Source: Symbiodinium microadriaticum
Lineage: Eukaryota; Sar; Dinophyceae; Suessiales; Symbiodiniaceae
Assembly (NCBI GenBank): GCA_001939145.1
Contig: LSRX01000257.1
Span: forward strand, 507,254 to 571,253
DNA length: 64,000 nt
Direction of reading: 5' to 3'
A program made the translations under genes and the position numbers. This document shows positions 8,545 through 18,381 of the stretch, piece by piece. Position 1 is the first letter of the stretch; each line of letters starts with the position of its first letter. The notes under the pieces were generated by a model that was not told the DNA's origin, searched no databases, and saw only the letters and a program-made list of their open reading frames with translations.

Positions 8545-8660
8545 TCCTAAAGGGTTTAGGGGCTTAGGGGATTAGGGGTTTAGGGTTTAGTGGTTGAGGG
8601 TTTTAGGGTTTAGGGTCCCTAAACCCTAAACCCTAAATATAAACCCTAAACCCTACCGTT
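8545..8660. repeat. TTTAGGG to CCCTAAA head-to-head junction
   Basis: G-rich units run to 8617, where TTTAGGGTCCCTAAA marks an abrupt switch to C-rich units. This is the orientation of a telomere-telomere fusion. Confidence 0.75.
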
Positions 8661-8769
8661 TAGGGGGGGCTGATCATTGGAGCTGGCATTTGCAGCTTCT
8701 GAAGCCCGGAAGCCTCGAAGCCCTGTGCATGAAAAACCCCAACAACACCAAAATGCAAAGAAAACAAAG

Positions 8770-9150
8770 AAGGGTTTGGGGTTTGGGGTTTAGGGTTTGG
8801 GGTCTGGGGGTTTAGGGGTTTATAAGGGTTTAGGGTTTAGGGTTTGGGGTTTGGGGTTTAGGGTTTGGGGTTTAGGGTTTAGGACCCAACCCCAGCGTCC
8901 GGAATCCCCTTAGACAGTCCCATGTCCTCATCGGTCTAGACTTTCCCTGCACCCCAACCCTGAAGCCTACGACCTACACCCAAAACCGGAAGCCCTGAAC
9001 CCTTATAACCCCTAAACCCTAAACCCTAAGCCTGAAACCCTAAACCCTAAACTCTACAGCCTTAAACCCTAAACCATAAACCCTTCAATACCCTAAACCC
9101 TAAAGCCTTAAACCCTAAACCCTTATATAACCCTTAAAGCCCTAAGCCCT
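8770..9150. repeat. TTTAGGG/TTTGGGG tract, island, CCCTAAA tract
   Basis: G-rich at 8774-8884 with many GGGGTTT units. A unique island at 8885-8960 has no supportable frame. C-rich at 8990-9150. Confidence 0.7.
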
Positions 9151-9660
9151 AAGCCCAGGTTGGAGGTCGATGTATGCAGGCTTCGGTTTAAGGCGTCAGG
9201 TCTAAGTCTTCCTATCGAAAAGGGTATGGGGTGTTTTGGGGTTTTGGGGTTCAGGGATTCAGGATTACGTAGGGTTTAGGGGGGTTTGGGAATTACGGTA
9301 TCGATTTCCCAGCCCTGAACCCTAAAACCCTGAAAAATTAGGTTCAGGGTTCATGTCGAGATGATTTTGCTCAAGAGCTTCGGGGCAACAGGCTTAGGGC
9401 CTGTACCTTCTTAGGAAAGTAGGCAGAGGATTCTACCGCAGCCTCCTAATATAACTTGACAGTCCTTTGCCTTAGACCAAGGTAGGTATCCCGAATCGAA
9501 AAGAGCTTGAACACGACTGACTGAATCCGAATCTGAATCACAGGTTTTGGATTTCGGGTTTAGGGCTCCCTTATAGCCCTAGAGTCACCAAACATAGGGC
9601 CAGCGATCATCCTCAGCCCACACCCTTCTAGATCCTGGTAGAGTTTAGGGTTTGGGGTTT

Positions 9661-9810
9661 GGAGTCTCAGCCGCAGGACCCTTATGAAATTATGGAGCCC
9701 TCTACTATGGGATCTGAGCCAGAAGCCGTGGTTCATGCGCTTCTAAAAGCCGTATTGGCCAAGGGCCGAATAATTATCGTACTTGGGCTTGGGATTCTAG
9801 TAATGTAGGT
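9661..9810 (+). CDS. Weak exon candidate (about 48 codons)
   Basis: A plus-strand frame reads ESQPQDPYEIMEP, then EAVVHALLKAVLA and a hydrophobic IIIVLGLG, ending at a stop. The island is unique and free of heptamers. It is unrecognised and compatible with chance. Confidence 0.25.
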
Positions 9811-9989
9811 TAGGGTTTAGGGTTTCGGGTTTAGGTGCTGGGACCCATTCCCGAAAAAAACGAGGTCATATTTTTAGATTGATCAAAAACTACGAAAGTC
9901 CAAGTCGTTTTGCTGTTGGGGAAAGGAGTAAAACATATTCAACTCTGCAAACCCTCCGATACAGCAACACTTAAAGCAACCTTTGTCAG

Positions 9990-10048
9990 AACCCTTAAAG
10001 GAACCCTCAAAGGAACCCTTAAAGGAACCCTCAAAGGAACCCTTAAAG
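9990..10048. repeat. 12-bp tandem repeat AAAGGAACCCTY
   Basis: About five copies of AAAGGAACCCTT/C. Since 12 is a multiple of 3 it translates as GTLK on plus and GSFK/GSFE on minus, which explains the open frames on both strands. The unit resembles the CCTTTAAAGGAACCC of MITE M12. Confidence 0.85.
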
Positions 10049-10240
10049 CTATGGCGTCCCAAGCAGCGGCGTGCAGCGTGATCGGCTCCTTCCACGGGCC
10101 TCGACGCTGAACGAAGCGGAGAAGGCTTTAGGGCTTTCGGGGTTTAGGGTCTAGGGCTCAGGCAGTTTTTTTATTTTTTTTTGGCTTTGTGTCCAGGTTT
10201 CAGGGTTTAAGCTAAAGCAGGATGTTGGTGGCACACTCTG

Positions 10241-10372
10241 TCCCTCTCTCGTGCTCGCTCTCGCTCTCGCTCTCGCTCTCGCTCTCGCTCTCGCTCTCTC
10301 TCTCTCTCTCTCTTTTTCTCTCTCACTCTCATTGTCTGTGTATATATGTATACACACACATAACACACATAC
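10241..10372. repeat. (CTCTCG)n, (CT)n, then TA/CA microsatellite
   Basis: A compound microsatellite. Its open frames (RERERE, LSLSLS, ALALAL) are not genes. Confidence 0.95.
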
Positions 10373-10444
10373 AGGTTTGCATGTCTGGAATTGTTTTTTT
10401 TATGAACGGCCATGCATGAATAAACAACTGGCTACACCTGTGTA

Positions 10445-10915
10445 ACTGGATGTTGAGGGGTCAACGGCTTAGGCTAGCGGATAGTGGGGGTTCCGGGTGC
10501 GTAGGCCATGATGTCGGGATGTGCCCTTGGAAGCAATATGGGGACCTGGGATTAAGTGTTCATGTTCACATGTAAGCCCCATGCAAATATGTTCGAGTAA
10601 GCCTCAACAGCGGGACGGTGTCTGATTTCGATCTTGATGTGTTGATGTACAATCCACCCGGCTTGTTCGACAACCACCCACTGTGTTAAAACTGCCGTCC
10701 GTCACAGTTAAGCGACACCTTATGGACCAAACGATTGTTCAAACAGCTCTCCGTTTAGTAAATTGTGCCCTACATGGGACATTAGCCATAGTAAGCCCTT
10801 CCGGGTTCGTTTGGTCATTACGAGAGCAGCATGAGCGTGGTTCTCGGTGAAGGTTCAATCGTGGTCGCAGGTCCGCCGCCACATACTGAAGATATCTGGA
10901 GCCCAGTGGGTCCAA
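10445..10915. other. Repeat-free unique stretch
   Basis: Nearly 500 bp without heptamers. On plus, a short frame reads RVSLNSGTVSDFDLDV then LMYNPPGLFD and stops; a second frame follows with LSDTLWTKRLFK. It could be an exon or a decayed transposon. Nothing recognised. Confidence 0.35.
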
Positions 10916-11103
10916 AGTACCTATATAGTAGACTGTAGGGTTTCTATATTAGGAATTAAATTACTATTATGATTTAGGAAAGAGTCCCCCATAACCGTAC
11001 CTAGGACCCTTAGGGTGTAGGGAAATGGTGCATCCTTTGAGGACAGCGCATGCTACAATCTATTTGGGGCTCGGGCTTGCGGGCTCTGGGTTTTGGGTCC
11101 AGG

Positions 11104-11245
11104 GCAGCCCTCTTTGAAGACTTGAAGATACGTACCTCCCAACTTCTCCTACCGCGCGCATTCGCGCAGTTCCACCCACAAGCACGCCAGAAACAAATCC
11201 GGCGAGGAGTCTCTCGCTCTTCGCGAAAGAAAACCCAGGTCAGCA
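11104..11245 (-). CDS. Weak exon candidate (SERLLAGFVSGVLVGG)
   Basis: A minus-strand frame of about 45 codons reads SERLLAGFVSGVLVGG then RYVSSSLQRGL. Other frames on both strands are also open here, so the strand is uncertain. Unrecognised. Confidence 0.25.
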
Positions 11246-12002
11246 GGACAATGAAGACCAACCGCCGGACCCCGACTCTAAACCCCGGACCCGAAAGTCC
11301 TAAACCGCTCAGCCCTAAACCCTGAACACCCTAAAACCCGTAAGCCAAACACGCCCTGAAGACCGAAGCTCCTAAATCCTAAATCCTCTGAGCCCTATGA
11401 AGAGCCGCAGCAATGTCGGAAAAGAAGGGACCCCTATACATATTGTAGACCCTGCATTGCAGGATCTTTTTGCTAAAAGAAGGTACGCTGTATAGGCACT
11501 ATCGTAGTTAGAATCGGGTTTCGGGGTAAATAACGGTATAATTATAAGGGGAGTAGATGGGAATCTTGTGAGTAGTGCTATTATGAATACTTCGATACAA
11601 GAATTGCCATTATTCTTATAATTATTCTTATTATTCGGATTTGTTTCCCGTTAATTTCAACCTGTATAGTAACCCACAGCTTACATAAGAACGAGCCGAA
11701 GTCTTCACGTGCCAAGAAGCTGAGAGCTGTCAACACTGCAGCTTTCCTGAGATGATGATGGAACCACAACAAGGGTTCAGGACCGAAGGCTCTTTGGGAT
11801 TTAAGGATTCCGGGTTTTTGGCTTTAGTGCTTCGAGTGCGTTCAAGGTTTAGGATTTGGGGGGGTTAAGTCTTCAAGGTTCACGGCTGTAGGGTGTAGGG
11901 TTTGGTGGGGGTGTCTCGATGAAAGGGCGGCTGGTGCCAAAAGCGCGCAGGCGCACGCCTTGAACTGTACGTCCCCACCTCCGCCAACGCTCCAACCCTG
12001 GA

Positions 12003-12145
12003 ACAGTCCCCTAAACCCCAAACCCAAAACCCCAAAAGCCCCAAAAGCCCCAAAACCCCAAACCCCAAACCCTAAACCCCAAAACCCTAAAGCCCTACCT
12101 TTTCGGGTTTGGGGCAGCAGTTCCCTAACCCCTAAACCCTCAGTC
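12003..12145. repeat. CCCTAAA/CCCCAAA tract
   Basis: Heptamers with frequent CCCCAAA and CCCAAAA variants. Confidence 0.8.
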
Positions 12146-12221
12146 TGACATGTCCCAGGAGAATTTTACAATCACACCTCCTTTGAACACTAAACCCGAA
12201 ACCCCTAACCCTGAACCCTCA

Positions 12222-12400
12222 ACCCTAAACCCTGATCCCAAACCCCTACACCCCCACCCCCCTAAAGCCTAAACCCTAAGCCCTACAACCCTAAACCCTG
12301 ATCCCAAACCCCTACACCCCCACCCCCCTAAACCCTAAACCCTAAGCCCTACAACCCTAAACCCTGATCCCAAACCCCTACACCCCCACCCTATAAACCC
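12222..12400. repeat. 66-bp higher-order repeat of heptamer variants
   Basis: The marker CCTGATCCCAAACCCC recurs at 12231, 12297 and 12363, exactly 66 bp apart. Each unit is built from CCCTAAA-like pieces. About 2.5 copies. Confidence 0.9.
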
Positions 12401-12610
12401 TAAACCCTATAAGCCTAACCCTATATACCCTAAGCCCTATAACCCTAACCCCTACACGCCAACCCGATCTGATCCAGCTCCCGGTTTTCTGGTTTTCCCA
12501 CCCAGCCGGGCCCTTCTAGCCTTGCACAGGAAATCACGGATGTCATTCTTTAGGGTTTAGGGTTTGGGTTTAGGGCTTAGGGCTTAGGGTTTAGGGTTTA
12601 GGGTTTTCCT

Positions 12611-12744
12611 TGGTGGCCCCCTTCCGCGAAACGGCACCTCCAGGGCCTTGATCTCTGCTGCCCGCTCGGCAGTGCCTTGTAGAGGTCTGTAGTGAATCTC
12701 AAGTGACTTCTCTTGCAGACGCATTCGCACCACTCTCCTAGCCC
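12611..12744 (-). CDS. Exon candidate (RMRLQEKSLEIHY ... RAAEIKALEV)
   Basis: A 44-codon minus frame in a heptamer-free island, flanked by CTAG on its 5' side. It reads MRLQEKSLEIHY and AERAAEIKALEV, helical and charged. The island 13003-12922 upstream on the same strand (KHFLLTTPSEIPEEI) could precede it in one transcript. Unrecognised. Confidence 0.35.
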
Positions 12745-12768
12745 TAGACCCCAAACCGAGCCTCAAAC

Positions 12769-12903
12769 TTAAGGGACAATAAAGGGGACCCCTTTAGAAG
12801 GGACCCCTAAACCTAACGCACCTTATATACCCCTTATATAGTCTCATAAAGCCCTTATATAACCCCAAGGGTCCCTTTAAGGGCCTCTGCTTTAGTCCCT
12901 TGA
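12769..12903. mobile_element. MITE M13 with 5-bp target duplication CAAAC
   Basis: Ends TTAAGGGACAATAAAGG and GCTTTAGTCCCTTGA. CAAAC occurs immediately on both sides (12764-12768 and 12904-12908). The interior TATATAGTCTCATAAAG and ACCCCAAGGGTCCC is shared with 17147-17290. Confidence 0.85.
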
Positions 12904-12921
12904 CAAACCAACCCTAAACCC

Positions 12922-13003
12922 TGCAGCCCAAGGTTCGCAATTTCTTCGGGAATCTCGCTCGGAGTGGTCAGGAGGAAATGCTTCCTGCGGGCAAACTTTC
13001 GGC
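12922..13003 (-). CDS. Weak exon candidate (KHFLLTTPSEIPEEIAN)
   Basis: A minus frame reads FARRKHFLLTTPSEIP then EEIANLGLQ before running into TTTAGGG. Short and unrecognised. Confidence 0.3.
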
Positions 13004-13254
13004 GTTAAGCTGCAGGGTTGAAGGATTCACCGAACGCTCAAACAGCCTCGAACAAACCTAAAGCTCCACACCCCTGAACCCAAAAATGCTAATCCTAAAT
13101 CCCCTTCCCCTGATCCCTAAAAAATCCTAAATCCCTAAACCCGAAACCCCTACCCCTGACCCTTAAGGAAAGCTTTAGGGTCTAAGGTGTGCAATTCTGT
13201 CCTGGCAGGCCCGAGACTTCGAGAAGCATCCCGGAGCTCGCCTTTGAGATTCGT

Positions 13255-13735
13255 TGCTTCTCGAGGGGTTTAGGGGCTTCGGGCCTAGGGGTTTAGGGTT
13301 TCGGGACCTAGGGTTTAGGAGTTAGGGTCTAGGGGCTTTAGGGCTTCGGGCTTGGAGGTTTAGGGCTCAGGGACCTAGGGTTCAGGGGTTAGGGTCTAAA
13401 AACTTTAGGGCTTAGGGCATCCAGGTTTAGGGTTTAGGGACCTAGGGTTCAGGGGTTAGGGTCTAAAAACTTTAGGGCTTAGGGCATCCAGGTTTAGGGT
13501 TTAGGGACCTAGGGTTCAGGGGTTAGGGTCTAAAAACTTTAGGGCTTGGGGCTTAGGGCATCGAGGTTGAGGGTTTCGGGACCTAGGGTTCAGGGGTTAG
13601 GGTCTAAAAGCTTTAGGGTTTAGGGCGTAGAGTCGTAGAGGTTTAGGGTTTAGGGAGCTAGGAATCAGGGGTTAGGGTTAAAACACTTTAGGGCTTAGGG
13701 CATCGAGGTTTAGGGTTTAGGGACCTGAGAGGTGT
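13255..13735. repeat. 67/74-bp higher-order repeat of TTTAGGG variants
   Basis: The marker ACCTAGGGTTCAGGGG recurs (with changes) at about 13316, 13373, 13440, 13507, 13581, 13656 and 13723. Spacings are 57, 67, 67, 74, 75 and 67. Units also share TTTAGGGCTTAGGGCATC. The last unit breaks directly into the coding fragment to its right. Confidence 0.9.
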
Positions 13736-14437
13736 AGCATCCTCAAAAGCTTGCTGTGATTCCTCATGGGCTCAACCAGGTCAAACTCACAGCCCTGTGT
13801 GTGCTCTTTGTTGCTCTCTGTTCTGCTCGATGATATGTGGACTGATCTTGCTATGGGTTTGCCACTGGTGGTTGACATGTCTGCGTATTTGGCCTTGTAT
13901 GTGTTGTAGCAGTCCAGACCTTCCCCGTACACTGTGACCACCTCTGGAATGTTGTCCCAGTGCTGCCTGTTGATCTCGACAATCACGTCTAGCATGTCAG
14001 CTGTCAATGTGAGGTGCATCATTTGTGACACCAGGTTGATGTCTCCATCAGTCACTAGTCCATTGATGCCTATCACTCCATCCATCACCTTGGTCTCTTG
14101 CAACCATCTGCACAGTTCATGCGACTGATGTGCAGCCTTGCCCTTGCCATGACCCGTGCTCACTAGCTTGCTGTACATTCCACACCCGACAGCATAGACT
14201 GATGGAGTATAGCACCTGGAGCAAGCTCTTGTCACTGCTGAATGCAGCACAGGCCATGAGTGACGGGTCTATCAACACTCGAATACTCGACTCAGTGGTG
14301 TGGACTGTAGCACACTCTCTCATCAGGATGCCCACTAGATATGTGATCATCGGGTCAAGATACTACCACAAGTCATACAGGTTCGTGACAATCCCACCAT
14401 ACAAGACTGAAGTTCGTTTCAGATCAATTGAGCTCTA
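13730..14437 (-). pseudogene. Broken coding fragment, unknown protein
   Basis: About 700 bp free of heptamers, with distinct composition. The minus strand reads KRTSVLYGGIVTNLYDLW, an in-frame TAG at about 14365, then PMITYLVGILMRECA, DPSLMACAAFSSDKS, a one-base frame change near 14200-14230, then AVGCGMYSKLVS, NGLVTDGDINL, DMLDVIVEIN and HISSSRTES, with a stop at 13717. Both ends merge abruptly into heptamer arrays. A neighbouring frame at 14942-14806 (LWPNFHSPYNP, EVAVDLRVHL) could be part of the same protein, separated by heptamers. I do not recognise the protein; a viral, transposon or retrocopied origin are all possible. No repair of the frame is offered. Confidence 0.55.
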
Positions 14438-14805
14438 AGCCCCCAAACTCCTAAACTCCTAAAACCCTGAACCTTAAACCCAAAGCCCTACACCCCGGGC
14501 ATCGAAGTTAGAGTGCCCGAGGGTCCCTGCTTCGGGGTCGTTTTGGCCCTACGCTATATTATGCTATACAGTGTTTTGGGGTTTCGGGCTCGGGCCGGTT
14601 CATCTACCTTGCGCCGGAAAGGCAAACCCCTAAACCCTAAAACCCGAACCCCCTAAACCCTAGACCCTAAACCCTATACCCTAGACCCTAAACCCTATAC
14701 TATACCCTAAACGGCGCTGAGGCACACAAGACTCGAGTCCTCTCGTTGCAAACAAAAACTCCCAACACCCTGAGCATCAAGGGTTCAGGGTTTAGGGTTT
14801 AGTAC

Positions 14806-14942
14806 CACAACACAAATACTCCAGTGGGAAGTTCCAGGTACCGGTGACCAAGTGCACTCGTAAGTCAACTGCAACCTCGGCAGCTGCACTGATGGGTTTC
14901 ACAGTGGGGTTGTAAGGAGAGTGAAAGTTAGGCCACAAATAT
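14806..14942 (-). pseudogene. Companion coding fragment (LWPNFHSPYNP...)
   Basis: A minus frame of about 45 codons: LWPNFHSPYNPTVKP, AAAEVAVDLRVHL, GTWNFPLEYLCC. Composition resembles the 13730-14437 fragment, from which it is separated by a CCCTAAA/TTTAGGG stretch (14440-14800). It could be an upstream exon or a torn piece of the same sequence. Confidence 0.4.
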
Positions 14943-15185
14943 CCTAAACCCTGGACCCCTCAACCCTCAACCCTAAACCCTAAATCCCTAAACCCCTAAA
15001 TCCCTAAACCCCTAAATCCCTAAACCCCTAAAGCCCTAAAACCCCCTAAAGCCCCAAAACCCTAAAGCCCTAAAGCCCTAAACCCCTAAAGCCCTAAACC
15101 CCTAAATCCCTAAACCCCTAAAGCCCTAAACCCCTTAAAGCCCTGAAACCCTAAAACCCTAAAGCCCGAAAGCCCTAAGCCCTAC
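14940..15185. repeat. CCCTAAA tract with octamer units
   Basis: Alternating CCCTAAAT, CCCTAAAC and CCCTAAAG octamers, so the dominant unit is 8 bp in places. Confidence 0.85.
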
Positions 15186-15190
15186 GCCCT

Positions 15191-15286
15191 CTTCCCCGAA
15201 CCGACCCTCCTTGGAAGATCTGCGAGCCTAAGGCAGCCACCGAAGGCCCAAAACAAGTCCAAGGCATCGTGGATCTCCTCAGTCTA
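15191..15286 (-). CDS. Weak exon candidate (EEIHDALDLFWAFGG)
   Basis: A minus frame of about 31 codons reads EEIHDALDLFWAFGG then LRLADLPRRVGSG, between two heptamer arrays. Unrecognised. Confidence 0.3.
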
Positions 15287-16015
15287 GGGTTTCGTGGGGA
15301 TCTCTTGGGTTTATAGGGTTTAGGCTTTATAGGGTTTAGGGTTTAGGGTTATTGGGTTTATTGGGGTTAGGCTTTATAGGGTTTAGGGTTTTAGGCTTTA
15401 TTGGGATCTCCTCAGTTTAGGGTTTTGGGGATCTCCTGGGTTTAGGGTTTCGGGTTTATAGGGTTTAGGCTTTTTAGGGTTTAGGGTTATTGGGTTTATT
15501 GGGTTTAGGCTTTATAGGGTTTAGGGTTTTAGGCTTTATTGGGATCTCCTCGGTTAGGGTTTAGGGATCTCCTCGGTTAGGGTGTCGGGTTTAGGGTTTC
15601 GGCCCTTTTGCAGTTTAGGGTTTAGGGTTTATGATTGGGATCTCCTCGGTTATGGTTTAGGGATCTCCTCATCGGGGAGTTGAGGGTTTAGGGATCTTCT
15701 CAGTTTAGGGTTTCGGGTTTAGGGTTCAGGGTTTAGGGATCTCCTCGGCTAGGGTTGAGGGATCTCCTCATCGAGCAGTTCAGGGTTTAGGGGTTTTAGA
15801 GTTTTGGGGGGGTTTTTGGGGTTTAGGGTTTAGGGATCTCCTCAGTTTCGGGCGGCGGGTTTGGGGCTTCGGCCGTTTGGGGTTTGGGGTTTCGGGTTTA
15901 GGGTTTGGGGATTTGGGTTTAGGGTTTGGGGTTCGGGGTTTCGGGTTTAGGGTTTCGGGTTTATAGGGAGTAGGGTTTAGGGTCTGGGGTTTCGGGTTTA
16001 GGGTCTCCTCAGTCT
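15271..16015. repeat. TTTAGGG array with GGGATCTCCTC spacers, about 135-bp units
   Basis: The spacer GGATCTCCTC recurs many times. Near-identical blocks start at 15271, 15404 and 15542 (133 and 138 bp apart) with the same run of TTTATAGGGTTTAGGC variants. After 15542 the spacer becomes denser and more irregular. Confidence 0.85.
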
Positions 16016-16039
16016 CCTCGTCGAGGCATCAGACGACGC

Positions 16040-16188
16040 AATGTAGGGGCCTTAAAAATTAGAATAGGGTATTGGGGGGGGGTATAACAAAGATTTGTAT
16101 TTGTAATCAGGATGGGGTTTTGTGGTATACTATAATTACCATCATTGTAATATGGACCTCCCATAGGTAATTATTAAGGCCCCTACGT
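16040..16188. mobile_element. MITE M1 copy
   Basis: Left TGTAGGGGCCTTAAAAATTA; right TAATTATTAAGGCCCCTAC. TA flanks both ends. Confidence 0.85.
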
Positions 16189-16282
16189 TAAGTAAGTTGC
16201 AACGGCCAAAGCCTTCTTAGGCCCTAGAAACAGCCAACAGCCGCTGTCCGATGTCCCCTAGAACCCTAAACCCACAGACCCC

Positions 16283-16390
16283 CAACCCTACCACCCTGCC
16301 ACAACAACCGGACAATTGGAAACCTGAAGCGCGATAGCACAGGGCTTCGGGGGAACATTCTCCCTAACTTACCATCCTTTAGTGACTGAT
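16283..16390 (-). CDS. Weak exon candidate (SIPLYQSLKDGKLGR)
   Basis: A minus frame of about 38 codons reads SIPLYQSLKDGKLGR then FRFPIVRLLWQGG. Heptamer-free island, unrecognised. Confidence 0.3.
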
Positions 16391-16429
16391 ATAAGGGGAT
16401 ACTCTTACCCGGTCCCAATCATTCAGACC

Positions 16430-16575
16430 AAAACCCTAAACCCCTAAACACGTAAACCCCAAACCCCTACACCCCCTAAACCCCTAAACCCCTAAACCCT
16501 CAAACCCTTAAACCCTTAAACCCCTAAACCCCTAAACCCTCAAGCCCTTAAACCCTAAACCCTAAACCCTGTTAT
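16430..16575. repeat. CCCTAAA tract
   Basis: C-rich octamer and heptamer variants. Confidence 0.8.
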
Positions 16576-16696
16576 CGTGATCCCACCTCGATGCCCCGAT
16601 CGTAGGCGCTCCGGGCCCAGCGTGGGGGAGGGAGCCCTGTAGCAGGCGTTTTTCTCAAAGGAGCAGCCCAAAAAAAGGGAGCCCTTAAGAATTAGA

Positions 16697-16927
16697 GTAG
16701 GCTTCCTTTAAAGGTTCCCTGAGAAGGGCTCTGTGAGGCTTTCTATACAAAAAAGGGGCCCTAAGACTTCGAGTAATGTAGGAACCTGATTAAGAAACCT
16801 GGGTCAGGGCTCTTTCTATGAATCCTAACAAAATGGGGTTATAGGGTCAGGGTTTCTCAAACAGGTTCCTACAGTAGGCTTCCTTTATAAGGGTTCCCCT
16901 AGAAGGGCTCTGTGAGGCTTTCTATAC
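16697..16927. repeat. 52-bp direct duplication flanking a MITE
   Basis: The block starting GTAGGCTTCCTTTA and ending GTGAGGCTTTCTATAC occurs at 16697-16748 and again at 16874-16927, on the two sides of the M14 element. A few indels separate the copies. Confidence 0.8.
16777..16873. mobile_element. MITE M14
   Basis: Ends TGTAGGAACCTGATTAAGAAA and TTTCTCAAACAGGTTCCTACA. Flanks GTAA and GTAG differ by one base, so a 4-bp target duplication is possible. Confidence 0.75.
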
Positions 16928-16939
16928 TAGGCCGCTTAA

Positions 16940-17060
16940 CCCTGAACCCTAAACCCCTAAAACCCTAAACCCTAAAACCCTGAAGCCCTCATCCCTAAAA
17001 TCCTAAAGCCCTAAAGCCCTAAACCCTAAAACCCTGAAGCCCTAAAGCCATAAACCGTAG
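16940..17060. repeat. CCCTAAA tract
   Basis: C-rich heptamer and octamer variants. Confidence 0.75.
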
Positions 17061-17146
17061 CTCTGATGAATATAAACTGACATAGGGGGCCTTAAGCATG
17101 TCAGACCAAGGCTCTTTGGGAGGGTGGGTACAGTATGCTACGAAGA

Positions 17147-17290
17147 TCAAGGGACCAAAGGAGAGACCCTTAAAAGGGACCCTTGGGGTTGTATAGGGGC
17201 TTTGTGAGACTATATACGGGGGTATATAAGGGCTCTATAGGGTAGTAGGATTAGGGGTCCCTTCTAGGGGTCCCTCCTATTGTCCCTTAA
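17147..17290. mobile_element. MITE M13 with 5-bp target duplication GAAGA
   Basis: Ends TCAAGGGACCAAAGGAG and CTCCTATTGTCCCTTAA; GAAGA lies immediately on each side (17142-17146 and 17291-17295). Confidence 0.85.
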
Positions 17291-17398
17291 GAAGATGATT
17301 CAGGAACCCTATCGACTCTTGGTCTCTGTTCTGTTCCGCATGGACTCTTCGACGTCGCTCCGGGAGACTCGTATGGGCAAGTATTCCGGCTGCTATAT

Positions 17399-17498
17399 GG
17401 GTAGTTTTCGAAATTAGGGTCCCTTTCTAGGTTCCCGATTTAGTACGGCACCCTTAGAACAAGGACCCTGAAAGGGACCCTAATTTAGAAAACCACCC
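17399..17498. mobile_element. MITE M3 with 4-bp target duplication ATAT
   Basis: Ends GGGTAGTTTTCGAAATTAGGG and CCCTAATTTAGAAAACCACCC; ATAT on both sides. Interior TAGTACGGCACCCTTA is shared by the family. Confidence 0.9.
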
Positions 17499-17856
17499 AT
17501 ATCGCAATACCACGAACTTTGGGGGGCCTGAATGTGGCTACTCTTACATCACGAAGCTCGGTCAAGCCCATCACCTTTAATTAGGAGGGCCTTGAGGGTT
17601 TAGGGTTTAGGGGTCTAGGGGCTTATGGGTTTTAGCCATAACATAACGTAGCATAAGATCCAAGTCTTTACTGCTCAGACCTCCAAGTCACAAACCCCTT
17701 CAAGCACTGTTAGGTTCTAGGAGTGTACGGGGTGGCAATATCGGGCATACAGTGCCTGTGGCTCGATTTGCTTGATTTAAGGGCTTAGGGTTTAGGGCCT
17801 AAGCATGATTTAAGGGTTGGGGTTTATATAGGGTTGTGGGTTCAGGGTTTAGGGTT

Positions 17857-18030
17857 GGATGCCAGGCTTCCCTACTTCTTTGTCCCATATCATGGTGAAG
17901 TAGAGGCGAACCTTGGATTAGATATAGGGGTTGTAGCACCCCAAACAGGTTCAAGGTCGCCTACTCTACCACCAGGTTTCTCCAGGAACAGAACACAAAA
18001 TCACGAAGCAATTTTCGGCCTAAACCCTGA
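17857..18030 (+). CDS. Exon candidate (LPYFFVPYHGEVEANLG)
   Basis: Within a 115-codon open plus frame. The part from AGGCTTCCCTACTT reads LPYFFVPYHGEVEANL then SPTLPPGFSRN, free of heptamers. The end of the open frame runs into an M6 MITE and is not coding. Unrecognised. Confidence 0.35.
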
Positions 18031-18118
18031 AAAACCTAAACCCCGAAGCTCAAGAGCAGAATCCGTGGCCCCGCCCCAAGAAGGCCAAAGAGGACTATGT
18101 GCCCAGACCCCTACTGAC

Positions 18119-18216
18119 GGTGGATGGTACAAATCCTGGATTACCCATAATAAGGAGTATACCATACTTCCCATAGTTTAGGGTCCTTGAGGTAATGTAG
18201 GATTTATATCATCGAC
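18119..18216. mobile_element. MITE M6 copy
   Basis: GGTACAAATCCTGGATTACCC on the left and GGTAATGTAGGATTTATATC on the right; interior CCATAGTTTAGGGTCC. Confidence 0.8.
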
Positions 18217-18312
18217 ACCATCACTAATATAATCAAAACCCTTTTCCAGGTGACAGATCCTGTTCAAGTTAATATCTACGTCGGCAACACAGACTTGAAC
18301 ATACTGTTGTTG

Positions 18313-18381
18313 TCACTACTACTACGACTACTGCTGCTACTACTACTACTACTACTACGACGACGACGACGACGACGACGG
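18313..18381. repeat. (CTA)n(CGA)n trinucleotide run
   Basis: CTA units change to CGA units at about 18358; codes for poly-Leu/poly-Arg or similar in every frame. Confidence 0.9.

Noticed and set aside
17300-17400. Exon candidates in short islands where both strands look coding (for example 17300-17395, 18600-18720, 21160-21265)
   Set aside because: Each is open in two or more frames with plausible peptides; at 30-40 codons this is expected by chance.
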